NCBI GenBank assembly: GCA_903922535.1
Contig: CAIXUF010000037.1
Span: 1-13,655 of the forward strand
Direction of reading: 5' to 3'
DNA length: 13,655 nucleotides
From: Candidatus Hydrogenedentota bacterium
GTDB taxonomy: Bacteria; Hydrogenedentota; Hydrogenedentia; Hydrogenedentiales; CAITNO01
In this document: piece after piece, positions 1 to 8,679 of the stretch
Position numbering within the stretch: position 1 is the first letter of the stretch
How the letters are laid out: each line of letters opens with the position of its first letter
Made by a program: the position numbers and the translations under genes
The notes under the pieces: generated by a model
What the model was told of the DNA's origin: nothing
Seen by the model: only the letters and a program-made list of their open reading frames with translations
The model's database searches: none

Positions 1-227
1 GTCCGGAGCTCAGGCTCGTTGTCCAACTGTTCAATATCGGCCGCCCAGTTCTCATAGCCCTCGGGCGCTTCCTGAGCCTCTGAGGCGGGCTTGGCGCCTG
101 ACCCTGCCCCATCATCGTCCTGTTCGTCCGTGGCGAGCCCGGTGGCTGCTAGGAGCGTGTAGCGCTCAAGGTAGGTGATGGTCGACGCCACCTGCTGGAT
201 GTTGTTCTTCTTGCCCGAGTCGTCCGG
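1..227 (-). other. ERF-family single-strand annealing protein fragment (C-terminal half, partial at window edge)
   Basis: Residues 332-406 of the chimeric frame no longer resemble a carbamoyltransferase. They read PDDSGKKNNIQQVASTITY, then LERYTLLAATGLATDEQDDD, then an Ala/Gly/Glu-rich linker and GYENWAADIEQL. An invariant ITY..RY core, a GLAT segment, an acidic DDDG run and a WxxDIE-type tail are features I know from ERF/Rad52-like phage annealing proteins (Pfam ERF, P22 Erf relatives). These bind single-stranded DNA and anneal strands in phage recombination. The N-terminal part expected before PDDSG is absent, and the C-terminus runs off the window. The assignment is by memory of the family pattern; a profile search was not possible. 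Confidence 0.65.
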
Positions 228-1220
228 GCTGCCGCCGATAAACACCCGCCGGTAGGGCGTGCGATTATGAAGTTTCCCGTTCAGGACCGAGTTCATGAAG
301 AAGCCGCCGCCAGCCACCAGTGTGTCTGAGCCGGTGCGCGCGTGGAGCGCGCCGAGCAGCGAAAACAGGGTCTCCTCGGCGACGCGCTGCACGGCGGCCA
401 CAATGTCGCATTCGCGCTTGCCCGGCGCCGCGCCGGACGCAAGCGGCGGCCCGAGCAGTTCCACCAGCTTTGCGCTGTAATACCCGGGCTTGAAATATAT
501 GTAGTGCTCGAAAAAGCTGAGGTCAAGTTCAAAACGCAACCCGTCGACCTTGACCAGCGGCCGTATGCGGTCATAATACCGATCCGGGTCGCCCAGGGCG
601 GAAAGCGCCATCACCTTCCATTCGTCGCCGTCCGGCTGGAAACCCATGTAGTCCGTGAACGCGGAATAGAATGAGCCCATCGAGTGGGGCGTGGGATAGT
701 GCTGGTAAGTGTCAGTACCTTCCGGAGCGGCATGCCCGCACATCCCCGTGGTTGTTTCCCCAAAGCCGTCGAGTATCATGAAATCGGCCGCGGGAAAACC
801 GGAACCGTAAAAGGAATGGGCGAGGTGCGCCTGGTGGTGGTCCACAAAATGCACGGCGAGATCCGAATTGGCGGTCCGAAGCCGGTGCTCCACGTCGGAC
901 AGATCAAGCGCGGCGTGCGTGGCCAGTTCGTTCAGCGCCACGTGGCTCAGTTTGCCCCGCGCCCGGAGCGCCTCAACCAGCATGTGGTCGGACTTGCGCA
1001 GATAATGGCGGGGATGCCAGCCCATGAACGCATCGGAGATTTGCGCGAAGTCAATTCCTGCGGCCGCGCAGCAGTAGTTGATCGCAAGGTGCGGAAACGC
1101 CTTGTCGCGCTTGATGCGACTGAGCCGTTCCTCGCAGATGGCCGAAAGAAGCACCTCATCCCCAAGCAGACACGCCGACGAATGAAACCCGCTGCAGTTG
1201 ATTCCCAATGTGTAACGCAT
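1..1220 (-). CDS. Carbamoyltransferase (NodU/CmcH/TobZ family) N-terminal part, chimeric with an ERF-like C-terminus; 3' end beyond window
   Basis: The family transfers a carbamoyl group from carbamoyl phosphate, via carbamoyl-adenylate, to a hydroxyl of a small molecule (antibiotics, Nod factors); it is cytosolic. The frame is open for 406 codons from ATG 1220. Seen: GINCSGFHSSACLL (residues 5-18, the ASKHA-fold start), EERLSRIKRDKAFPH (31-45), VDHHQAHLAHSFYGS (127-140 region, the family's catalytic/metal His cluster), ILDGFGE (149-155) and LVAGGGFFMNSVLNGK (301-316). Family members run about 550-600 residues with a separate C-terminal carbamoyl-transfer domain. Here the family signal stops near residue 336 (PDDSG), and the following residues resemble ERF annealing proteins, in frame. 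The enzyme is therefore incomplete and unlikely to work. A good AGGAGA Shine-Dalgarno precedes the ATG. It lies 87 nt downstream of the kinase stop on the same strand, so cotranscription is plausible. The family call is firm; the cause of the fusion is unknown. Confidence 0.85.
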   Translation of the reverse strand, partial: MRYTLGINCSGFHSSACLLGDEVLLSAICEERLSRIKRDKAFPHLAINYCCAAAGIDFAQISDAFMGWHPRHYLRKSDHMLVEALRARGKLSHVALNELATHAALDLSDVEHRLRTANSDLAVHFVDHHQAHLAHSFYGSGFPAADFMILDGFGETTTGMCGHAAPEGTDTYQHYPTPHSMGSFYSAFTDYMGFQPDGDEWKVMALSALGDPDRYYDRIRPLVKVDGLRFELDLSFFEHYIYFKPGYYSAKLVELLGPPLASGAAPGKRECDIVAAVQRVAEETLFSLLGALHARTGSDTLVAGGGFFMNSVLNGKLHNRTPYRRVFIGGSPDDSGKKNNIQQVASTITYLERYTLLAATGLATDEQDDDGAGSGAKPASEAQEAPEGYENWAADIEQLDNEPELR

Positions 1221-1307
1221 GCCGTCTCCTGTTTCCTGCCTGACCCGGAAGAGAATAGCACAGCAGCACAGGGTGCGTGAAGAGGCTCCCAGTGGAAGGC
1301 GTTCCCC

Positions 1308-4300
1308 TTATTGCGGCTGACTTGCACGGAGGGTCAATACTGCGCGGGTGCCTTTTCCGGCAGTGGAGAAGAACTCCAGGGTGCCGCCGTGCTCGCGGAC
1401 GATGTTGAAGGACACCCAGAGTCCCAGGCCGGTGCCGCCGAGGCCGCGTTTGGTCGTGAAAAAGGGGTCGCCCAGATGTTTGAGGTTTTCTTCGGAGATG
1501 CCCGTCCCCTCGTCACTGACCGTGATGATCACCGTTTCGTTCTCGGGCGAGTGGGAGGTGCTTACGGTGAGGCTCTTGTCCTTGCCCGGAAGCGACTGGC
1601 ACGCGTTTTGGACCAGGTTGATGATGACCTGTTCGATGCGCTGGCGGTTGGCCAGGATTTTGGGCAGGTGTTCGTCATGGGACAGTCTGAAATGGTCGGT
1701 GCTCTTTTTGATCATGCTGGACAGCAACAGGCAGGCGGATTCGACGACGGGTTGGGCGTCTATGGGCGACAGGGTTTCCTCGGGGCTGTAGCGGGCGAAG
1801 TCACGCAGTTCGGTGACAATGCCCTCTATGCGGCGCGAAGCGCTCATAATGTCGTTGAGCATCTTGGGATACTCTTCGCGGCCCCTTGAATAGTCAAATC
1901 CGCCTATGATGAAATCACCCATGTCCTCGTAGGCGCGCTCCAGTATGGGGTGGATGCTGGTCCATGCGTCGGCCAGAAGACTGGTGTTGGACATGATGGC
2001 GTGGTTGGGGTTGTTGATCTCGTGCGCGACGCCGGAGGTCAAAATGCCGAGCGACACCATTTTGTCGGCTTGGACAAGTTGCTGGTGGCGGATCCTGGCC
2101 TCTTCGCGGGCGAGGACCTGCTCCGTGATGTCCATAAGGGTGCCTGCCAGTCCGGCGGGCTTTCCCTGTTTGTCCATGATCGCCTCGGCCTGGGCGGACA
2201 GGTGGCGAATCTCATCATTGGGCATGATGACGCGAAAAACGGTGCGGATCGGCGCTGCATGGGCAAGGGCCCGTTTCAGGTCCGCGTCAACCTGCTGGCG
2301 GTCGTCGGGATAAACGCGCTGGATGAAGAGCGCATACGACGGGGCCGAGCCCTGCGGGGCGAACCCGAGCAGTCGGAATGTTTCGTCCGACCAGTGGGCG
2401 GAATTGGTGGCAAAGACCCAGTTCCAGTTGCCGAGGTGGGCCATGCGCTGGGCCTCGGCAAGCTGGGCGGCGCTTTCGCGCAGTGCCCGATTGGCGGTGG
2501 ACAGTTCGCGCGTGCGCTCTTGAACGCGCTGTTCCAGTTCCGCGTGTGACCGTTGCAGAGCCTCCTCCGCTTGTTTGCGCTTGGTGATGTCGATGGAAGT
2601 GTTGGCCAGGAAAAGAATCCTTCCGCTCGTCGGATCTTTGACGGCAAAGGTTGCCGCATACACATCCACGAACCCGCCGGTTATGAGGTTCTGGTATTGC
2701 AGTTCCCCCTCCCAGAAGCCCTTTTGCGCGAGCGCGGGCAAGACTTCATTCTCCACCTTTTCCCTGAGGTGGCCGGGTATGACCTGAAGGATGTGGGTCT
2801 GCTCAACTTCCGCGGCGGTCAGACCCACCATCCGCGCGCCTGCATCGTTGATGAAGACCATTTTCCCATCAGGCGTGGCGATGTTGATGAACTCGCGCGA
2901 GTTGCGAACCACGGACGCCAGCTTCTTCACCTCCTGCTCGGCGCGCTTGCGTTCGGTGACATCGAGCACCAGCGACAGAATGGAGCGCAGTGCTCCCGAC
3001 TCATCCACCAGGGAGGAGTTGTACCATTCGCAGTAAACGACAGAGCCGTCCTTGCGGTAGTTCCGGTTGGCGGAAAAGCGCTGCGGGTTGGTGCCGGTCT
3101 GCAGTTCGTCGCTGACCTCGGCAACGTGCGGCTGGTCCTCCTCATATATCCAGCGCAGATCCTCCATCCGCTTGCCAAGCACTTCGTCCGCCGTCCAGCC
3201 GAAGACCTGCTCGGCCGCACCGGACCAGCGTACCAGGCGCATGTCCGGCCCCCACTCGATCACCGCGAGCGGCGAGTTGTCCACATGGAAGGTCAGCCGC
3301 CGGGTCAGTTCAGCCAGTTGTTCCTCCGCCCTCTTGCGTCCGGTGATGTCCACCAGAGAGGCGACGGTGCCGCGTGGTTTTCCCTGGCCGTCCAACAGGG
3401 GCGTGCCATAGCCGAGGATGTGGCGGACCACTCCGTCGTCGAAGGCGATGGTGAACTCGAAATCGCGGATATGTTCGCCGCGCGCGGCACGCTGGGCAGG
3501 TAGCTCGTCGAGCCGCAACTCGCGCCCGTCCTTGAAAACCCGGAAATGCTGCGGCCTGGCTTCTTCGGGCGCCGACATGGAAAGTTCATCACCGTGGGGA
3601 ATCCGCAGTATTTCATCGGCAAGGCGGTTGCCCGCAATGTGCAGACATTCGGGGTCACGGGCGATGAAAACCGGCACAGGCACGGCCTCGAACAGCACCG
3701 CGAGTTCCTCGGCCCGCTCGCGTTCACGCCGTTCGCCCTCGCGCAGCGCATCCTCCGCCAGCTTGCGTTCGGTGATGTCCTGGACGTGGGTGACAAGATA
3801 GACCGGCCGGTCCTGATCGTCGCGCACGGAGGCGGTGCTCAAATCGACCCAGATGACGGTGCCATCTTTTCGGATATAGCGTTTTTCCATGCGGAAGGTG
3901 CTGGTTTCGCCGCTGGCAAGGCGCTCCACGCCGGCGCGGTTCACGACGAGGTCGTCGGGATGGGTGAACTCGATGAAGGAGCGCCCAATCAGCTCCGACT
4001 CGTTGAATCCAAGCATGCGGCAGTACGCCGCATTGGCCTTGAGCAGTCTCATGTCCAGGGAGGCCAGCACCATGGGCACGGCACCCTCGTCGAAGGCGGC
4101 ATGGAATCGGGCCTCGTTCTCGCGCACCGCGGCTTCGGCATCGAGCCGTTCCAGTTCAACGGCGGCGCGGACGGCGACGAGTTTGAGTACGGCCTCGGCC
4201 AGCGGACGGTTCGCCAAGGGGCTGCGCCCGATGACCGCGATCAGGCCGATTGGCTGGCCGGTGCGGCCCCAGAGGGTCACGCCGACATAACTCTCCGCCC

Positions 4301-7300
4301 GCAGTTCCTGAAGCACCTGATCGCGCGGGAAGAACTGGCACACGCTGGCGGGGAAGCAGCACACCACCTTGCCCACCACGTCGCCACAGGGGGTGTCTTT
4401 GAGGGCATAGGTCACGTTGTCCTCAAAACGTCCGTCGCACCAGACCGACACGGTGCGGGCGGTCAGCCCGTCCCCTTCGAGGCGGTCAATGCAGACAAAG
4501 TCCATGCCCATATTTTGGGCCAGGAATCGGGCGAGGGTGTCAAAGAAGGGCTCATCCGGCGTGCCGCCGCCGGTTTGGGCCAGGAAGGTTTGGATTTCCT
4601 CCATCTTTTTGCGCTGGGTGATGTCGCGGATGGCGGTGAAGCGGACCTTCCTGTCCTGGTAATCCACTGTCCTGCCATGCCCCTCCAGAACAATCACCGT
4701 GCCGTCTTTGCGGGTGAATTCGTGTTCCTCATGCGTCTCGCGTCCCTCGCGGATGGCGCTCTCAATGCGGTCCCGGGTTTCGGCGGGAATGCCCTCTCCA
4801 ACTACTGTGCCGATCAGTTCTTCGCGGCTGCATCCAAAGATCCGCAACAACTGCTCGTTGGCGTCAATATATCTGCCATTTTCGATGACGGCGATACCCT
4901 CGAAGGTGGCGGCGGCCAGCGCCTCCAAGCGCTTCTCGCTCTGACGGAGCGCCTCCTCGGCGCGCTTGCGCTCTGTGATGTCGCGCGCCACATGGATGGA
5001 GCCGGTCATTCTGCCATCGGGGCTGAACATGGGGGTGGTGCTGACGAGGAAATCTCCGCCGAGGCGGTCCTCATGAACCTCCGTGGTGTGTTCCCGGCCG
5101 TCCGAAAGCGTTTTCGAATGGGGACAGAATTGCGGCGGAGCGTCGGAGCCGTGCACCACTTTGTGGCAGGGAAGCCCGACACACTGCTCGGTTGTCGCAC
5201 CGAGGTGTTCGGCCATGGCCCGGTTGGCGCGAACGACGTGGTGATCCGCGTCGAGTATCGCGATCAGGTCGGGCACACTGTCGAAGGTCCGCTCCCATTC
5301 CTCCTTGGCCAGAAGAACGGCATCCTCCGCCCGCTTGCGTTTGCTGATATTGAGATGGGTGATGACGGCCCCGCCGGTGCCGACGGTGGGCGTCACGGTC
5401 ATCAGAAACCACCGCTGTTCCTTGGGTGAGTGACAGGGATACTCCATCTCGAAGTGCGCGCAGTTGCCCTCCAGCACGCTTTGGATTCCCTCAATGGCCT
5501 CACGCGCCAGCGGGTCATCGGCATCGGCGGCGCGCCGGCACACGTTCAGATAATTGACCCCCTCAACGGGCTCGGACAACCCATTCGGACTGTTGTCCAC
5601 TGCAAACCGGACCCAGGGGTCATTGACGCTGAGGATCCGCCCCGCGCGGTTGAGCACGGCGATATGCGCGGGCATTGAATTGAGAATCGCCTGCTTGAAT
5701 GACTCGCTCTTGCGCAGTTCAATCTCCGCCCCCCTGCGCTCGGTGATGTCCCGGTTGCTCTCCAGGATGTACAACGGACCGTCCAGGATGCGGCTGGCGG
5801 TTTGGCGGCTCTCCACAATGACCCGTCGGCCGCCGCGCGCGGTGTGAATAAGTTCGCCTTCCCAGCGGCCCGAACTTTCCAACTGGCGGTCAAGTTCAGC
5901 CTGCGAGATGCCCTCGGTGCGCAGCAGCACCTGCACAAACCGCCCCACTGCTTCGGTGGCGGGCCAGCCGTAGAGCGCCTCGGCGCCATGGTTCCAGGTC
6001 CGAATGCGGCCGCCGGGTTCCCGTACCATCAGCGGTTCCTGTGCATGGTCCATGAGTTCGGCAAGGTTGCGAAGTTGTGCCTCGGTGTCGAGGCGCGCCG
6101 CGTCGCTGCGGTTAAGCGTGTGAGCGCCCCAGAACAGCAGCGAGGTGAGCGACACGATCATTGTCAGGACGAGAAGGACGAGGTCCATGTCCTGGCCGTA
6201 GAAGCCCTGACCGGTCCCCCGCATGACCAGCCAGCCCAGTGCCACCGGTGCCAGCAATGCGCCCGGCAATATCCGGCGCAGCAGTTGCGCGCCGGGACCG
6301 GGTGCCGCCAGCACAGTGCCGAAACCGCCGCTCCGGGCGAAGAGCAGGCCTGCCGCGAGCAGGGTCAGCGCCGTCGCGGTGTGCAGTGCCATGCTCGAAT
6401 AGCCGGCAAAGCGGTACAATTGCTCCGCATTGTAGGCGTAGCCCAACAGCGCCACTGCGCCGATCCAGCCTGCGCCCACCGCAAAGGTCTGCTGCGCCCA
6501 GAGCGCGGCCCGAGCGCGCGCGTTCAGCAGGAACAGCGATGCGCCGACCAGGAGAAATCCCAAAGCGGTGGCCTGCACCATGCGGCCGGGAAACATCGTG
6601 TGCGCATCCGCCGTGTCACGGAACGGAAACACATCGATGCCGAAATCGGCGCCGGTGATGTACTCTGCCAAGGTCAGCCCGGCCACCGCGCAAAGCAGCG
6701 CCGTGCAGACCAGCCGCACCGCCCCCCGGTCACGGAGAAGCAGCGCCGTTCCGGCGGCCACGAAACACAGCGCGGTGTTGGCCTTCATCGTGGCGAGCCC
6801 GGGCAAAACCCGTTTGAGTGGCTCCACGCCGAACAGCCAGCCCACAAGTACCAACACACCCACCGCTGCCACCACCGCGCCCGCCACGGAGGAAACGCGA
6901 CGCAGCGTCGCACCGATTGGCCCGGCGGGTCCCACATCCGCAACGCCGCGGTCGCGCAGGACGTGAAGCATCTCTCGCGCAATGACTTCCGCGCGGACGG
7001 GGTCGATCAGTTCGGCCTGCTGGTGCAGTGCGTTTTGCGTTTCGCGCAGAATTGCTTCGCGGTCATACGCGGCCACCTTGTCCCGGTTGCGCCGGTAGAG
7101 TTCGGCGACCACACACATGAAGAGGCCCATGGCGGTGAAAATCGTCAGCCCCAGGCGGTCAACGGGTGATGCGATGGCGAACTCCCCGACCGGCGGCAGA
7201 ATCCAGAAGGAGACGAGGGAGGCCGCCAATGCCGTCGCCGCCAAACCCGGCCCGAATCCGCCCAGCAACGCCGCCACCATCACGGCGGGATAGAAGGTGA

Positions 7301-8336
7301 TATAGGCGGGCAATCCAGGGCCGAACCAGGCCGTCAGCGTCAGACGCAGCCCGAAGGCCGCCGCCACCACTGCGCCTGCCAGCCCGCAGCGCAATGCCAA
7401 CCCCAAAAAGGTCTGCTGCCGCAGACGGACCAGAAACTCGTTCTCGCGCCACTCCTCCTCCACCGCTTCCAACTGAATTCCGCCCATATGGCTCCCACGC
7501 GGAGAGACCAGCGCCGCCACGGACATGTAGATCATCGCGAAGAACTGGGTGAACCGCGTCACCCACTGCAGTGGGGAGTCCTTGACAACAATCAGCGTGG
7601 ACCCGGCCAGGCCGGTGGCCAGCAGGATCAAACCCAGCGCATACCAATGGAGGAATTGTGACGGTGAGCGCCGGTTGGACTGGAGGAGAAGGGCGGAGGT
7701 TAGAAGAAAGAGTGTAACCGCTGCACCAACCACCATGCCGCGGAGCAGGGTGCTGCCGTGACCCTCGACAAAGAAGGGCGGCATCCAGCCTTCATAGGCG
7801 CTCCAGATGACAAGCCCCATCGTCGCCGTTCCGCCTGCATAGGCAGCGGTCAGCCATGCGGTCGAATGCCCCAGACGTGTCCTTTGCCGGGAAGTGATGA
7901 CGACGCCGACAAAATGGCACAGGGCGGACAGCAGGGCGGAGGTGTTGTAGACCGCAAAGCCCTTGTCGAGATCCTGCGCAAACCCGATGGACCAGGCCGC
8001 TCCCCCGATGTTTGTCAGCAACACACCACAACCGAGCATGAGGACGCTTGGCTGCCCATTGGACAGAAAACTGCGCGCGACGGGGAGGAGAATCAAAGCA
8101 AACCCAAGTGCCACAGAACCGAAGTGGACAAACAGGAAGAGGGACGGGTTGGGTCGGGCAATAGGCAGATTCGCCATCCACAGCGCCAGAATAGCCGTTG
8201 CAAACAGCGGGATGGGCAGCCACGAAAGCAACTGCGTACGCCGTATGCCGACCGCGTCGCAGGCGTCTGACGGCTGCAAAGCGGACGCTTTCTTGTTCAA
8301 CAGGGACCTGTCGGACCCCTTACGTTGAGATCTCAT
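1308..8336 (-). CDS. Giant membrane-bound multi-PAS/GAF sensor histidine kinase (2342 aa)
   Basis: Integral-membrane sensor that should autophosphorylate and pass phosphate to a response regulator, which is not in the window. Domains in order (approximate residues): about eight membrane segments (38-285); a KdpD-like DUF4118 four-helix membrane block (310-420); a second multi-span block (480-745); PAS1 (758-865), PAS2 (880-1000), PAS3 (1010-1125), PAS4 (1135-1245); a GAF domain (1250-1400); PAS5 (1405-1525), PAS6 (1540-1668), PAS7 (1675-1797), PAS8 (1805-1920); a coiled coil (1920-1960); PAS9 (1965-2073); HisKA with the phospho-acceptor His2105 in VAHEINNPNH; and HATPase_c with Asn2244 (NLVQNACQ), DEGTG at 2275-2279 and GLGGTGLGL near 2298-2306. 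Most PAS units end in the usual DITERK(R)AEE linker. No receiver or Hpt domain follows, so this is not a hybrid kinase. PAS3 and the GAF are cysteine-rich. ATG 8336 has a weak GGGGT upstream. The frame is intact throughout. Confidence 0.95.
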   Translation of the reverse strand: MRSQRKGSDRSLLNKKASALQPSDACDAVGIRRTQLLSWLPIPLFATAILALWMANLPIARPNPSLFLFVHFGSVALGFALILLPVARSFLSNGQPSVLMLGCGVLLTNIGGAAWSIGFAQDLDKGFAVYNTSALLSALCHFVGVVITSRQRTRLGHSTAWLTAAYAGGTATMGLVIWSAYEGWMPPFFVEGHGSTLLRGMVVGAAVTLFLLTSALLLQSNRRSPSQFLHWYALGLILLATGLAGSTLIVVKDSPLQWVTRFTQFFAMIYMSVAALVSPRGSHMGGIQLEAVEEEWRENEFLVRLRQQTFLGLALRCGLAGAVVAAAFGLRLTLTAWFGPGLPAYITFYPAVMVAALLGGFGPGLAATALAASLVSFWILPPVGEFAIASPVDRLGLTIFTAMGLFMCVVAELYRRNRDKVAAYDREAILRETQNALHQQAELIDPVRAEVIAREMLHVLRDRGVADVGPAGPIGATLRRVSSVAGAVVAAVGVLVLVGWLFGVEPLKRVLPGLATMKANTALCFVAAGTALLLRDRGAVRLVCTALLCAVAGLTLAEYITGADFGIDVFPFRDTADAHTMFPGRMVQATALGFLLVGASLFLLNARARAALWAQQTFAVGAGWIGAVALLGYAYNAEQLYRFAGYSSMALHTATALTLLAAGLLFARSGGFGTVLAAPGPGAQLLRRILPGALLAPVALGWLVMRGTGQGFYGQDMDLVLLVLTMIVSLTSLLFWGAHTLNRSDAARLDTEAQLRNLAELMDHAQEPLMVREPGGRIRTWNHGAEALYGWPATEAVGRFVQVLLRTEGISQAELDRQLESSGRWEGELIHTARGGRRVIVESRQTASRILDGPLYILESNRDITERRGAEIELRKSESFKQAILNSMPAHIAVLNRAGRILSVNDPWVRFAVDNSPNGLSEPVEGVNYLNVCRRAADADDPLAREAIEGIQSVLEGNCAHFEMEYPCHSPKEQRWFLMTVTPTVGTGGAVITHLNISKRKRAEDAVLLAKEEWERTFDSVPDLIAILDADHHVVRANRAMAEHLGATTEQCVGLPCHKVVHGSDAPPQFCPHSKTLSDGREHTTEVHEDRLGGDFLVSTTPMFSPDGRMTGSIHVARDITERKRAEEALRQSEKRLEALAAATFEGIAVIENGRYIDANEQLLRIFGCSREELIGTVVGEGIPAETRDRIESAIREGRETHEEHEFTRKDGTVIVLEGHGRTVDYQDRKVRFTAIRDITQRKKMEEIQTFLAQTGGGTPDEPFFDTLARFLAQNMGMDFVCIDRLEGDGLTARTVSVWCDGRFEDNVTYALKDTPCGDVVGKVVCCFPASVCQFFPRDQVLQELRAESYVGVTLWGRTGQPIGLIAVIGRSPLANRPLAEAVLKLVAVRAAVELERLDAEAAVRENEARFHAAFDEGAVPMVLASLDMRLLKANAAYCRMLGFNESELIGRSFIEFTHPDDLVVNRAGVERLASGETSTFRMEKRYIRKDGTVIWVDLSTASVRDDQDRPVYLVTHVQDITERKLAEDALREGERRERERAEELAVLFEAVPVPVFIARDPECLHIAGNRLADEILRIPHGDELSMSAPEEARPQHFRVFKDGRELRLDELPAQRAARGEHIRDFEFTIAFDDGVVRHILGYGTPLLDGQGKPRGTVASLVDITGRKRAEEQLAELTRRLTFHVDNSPLAVIEWGPDMRLVRWSGAAEQVFGWTADEVLGKRMEDLRWIYEEDQPHVAEVSDELQTGTNPQRFSANRNYRKDGSVVYCEWYNSSLVDESGALRSILSLVLDVTERKRAEQEVKKLASVVRNSREFINIATPDGKMVFINDAGARMVGLTAAEVEQTHILQVIPGHLREKVENEVLPALAQKGFWEGELQYQNLITGGFVDVYAATFAVKDPTSGRILFLANTSIDITKRKQAEEALQRSHAELEQRVQERTRELSTANRALRESAAQLAEAQRMAHLGNWNWVFATNSAHWSDETFRLLGFAPQGSAPSYALFIQRVYPDDRQQVDADLKRALAHAAPIRTVFRVIMPNDEIRHLSAQAEAIMDKQGKPAGLAGTLMDITEQVLAREEARIRHQQLVQADKMVSLGILTSGVAHEINNPNHAIMSNTSLLADAWTSIHPILERAYEDMGDFIIGGFDYSRGREEYPKMLNDIMSASRRIEGIVTELRDFARYSPEETLSPIDAQPVVESACLLLSSMIKKSTDHFRLSHDEHLPKILANRQRIEQVIINLVQNACQSLPGKDKSLTVSTSHSPENETVIITVSDEGTGISEENLKHLGDPFFTTKRGLGGTGLGLWVSFNIVREHGGTLEFFSTAGKGTRAVLTLRASQPQ

Positions 8337-8632
8337 GGCTTACCCCGATGACCGGGCAGATCATTACCCATTTGCAATGGGAACAAACAAAACGGGGCAG
8401 ATAATCCCGACCCTGCAAATCTGTGCGCAGGCCGACCCACGAGCCAGGGAAGTATGAGAATAGCGGGAAGAATGGGACTGGTGCGAGCGGTGGGCCGGGT
8501 CGTGTCCCGAGCAATGAACGTCCGCGATTGGTCCGTGAGGCCGGTACTGTCCATCTCGGGGTTCTCCGTCCCAAAAGAACCGTTGCACGCGGGACACGGC
8601 GCTCGGCGCGCAACCCACGCCGCGAATAAAAC
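8337..8632. other. Intergenic region between the kinase start and the tRNA 3' end
   Basis: This 296-bp stretch holds the upstream region of the kinase gene and the natural downstream flank of the tRNA-Arg gene. Besides the candidate kinase promoter, I see a weak stem (GGTTCT 8560-8565 with AGAACC 8576-8581, 10-nt loop). I see no convincing terminator after the tRNA and no reading frame with protein-like character. Confidence 0.5.
8361..8390 (-). promoter_or_regulatory. Candidate promoter of the kinase gene with an operator-like dyad in its spacer
   Basis: On the minus strand TTGTTT (8385-8390) and TAATGA (8361-8366) are 18 nt apart, placing transcription start about 18 nt before ATG 8336. 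The spacer contains a perfect 6-bp inverted repeat, CCCATT-TGC-AATGGG (8367-8381), where a regulator could bind. The similar words CGGGCAGATCAT (from 8353) and GGGGCAGATAAT (from 8394) flank the dyad as a direct repeat. The -35/-10 matches are only partial, so this is a suggestion. Confidence 0.3.
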
Positions 8633-8679
8633 TGGCGCGCCCGGCTGGACTCGAACCAGCGGCATTCAGCTTAGAAGGC
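8633..8679 (-). tRNA. 3' half of tRNA-Arg(UCU): phage/element attachment site (att core)
   Basis: Read on the minus strand, 47 nt fit tRNA positions 30-76 exactly: anticodon loop CTTCTAA with anticodon TCT at 8673-8675, anticodon 3' stem GCTGA, a five-base variable loop ending in C48, T arm GCTGG-TTCGAGT-CCAGC, acceptor 3' strand CGGGCGC, discriminator G and encoded CCA ending at 8633. Upstream of the anticodon loop the sequence stops matching: there is no TCAGC partner stem, no D arm and no GCGCCCG acceptor 5' strand. Integrases of the tyrosine family commonly use tRNA 3' halves as attB, and one junction then keeps a lone 3' half. The orientation puts host DNA on the left (tRNA downstream side) and the element on the right. 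The partial tRNA itself cannot function. Confidence 0.85.

Noticed and set aside
3546..5429. 627-codon open frame on the plus strand
   Set aside because: Antisense shadow of the PAS-rich kinase; no domain signature. The same applies to the other long plus-strand frames within 1308-8336 and 8945-10837.
8320..8665. Minus-strand frames over the kinase upstream region, one with a CPAC and another with a CSHC motif
   Set aside because: They overlap the tRNA 3' end and the kinase start in competing frames, show no coding bias and have no recognisable fold; the cysteine pairs look coincidental.
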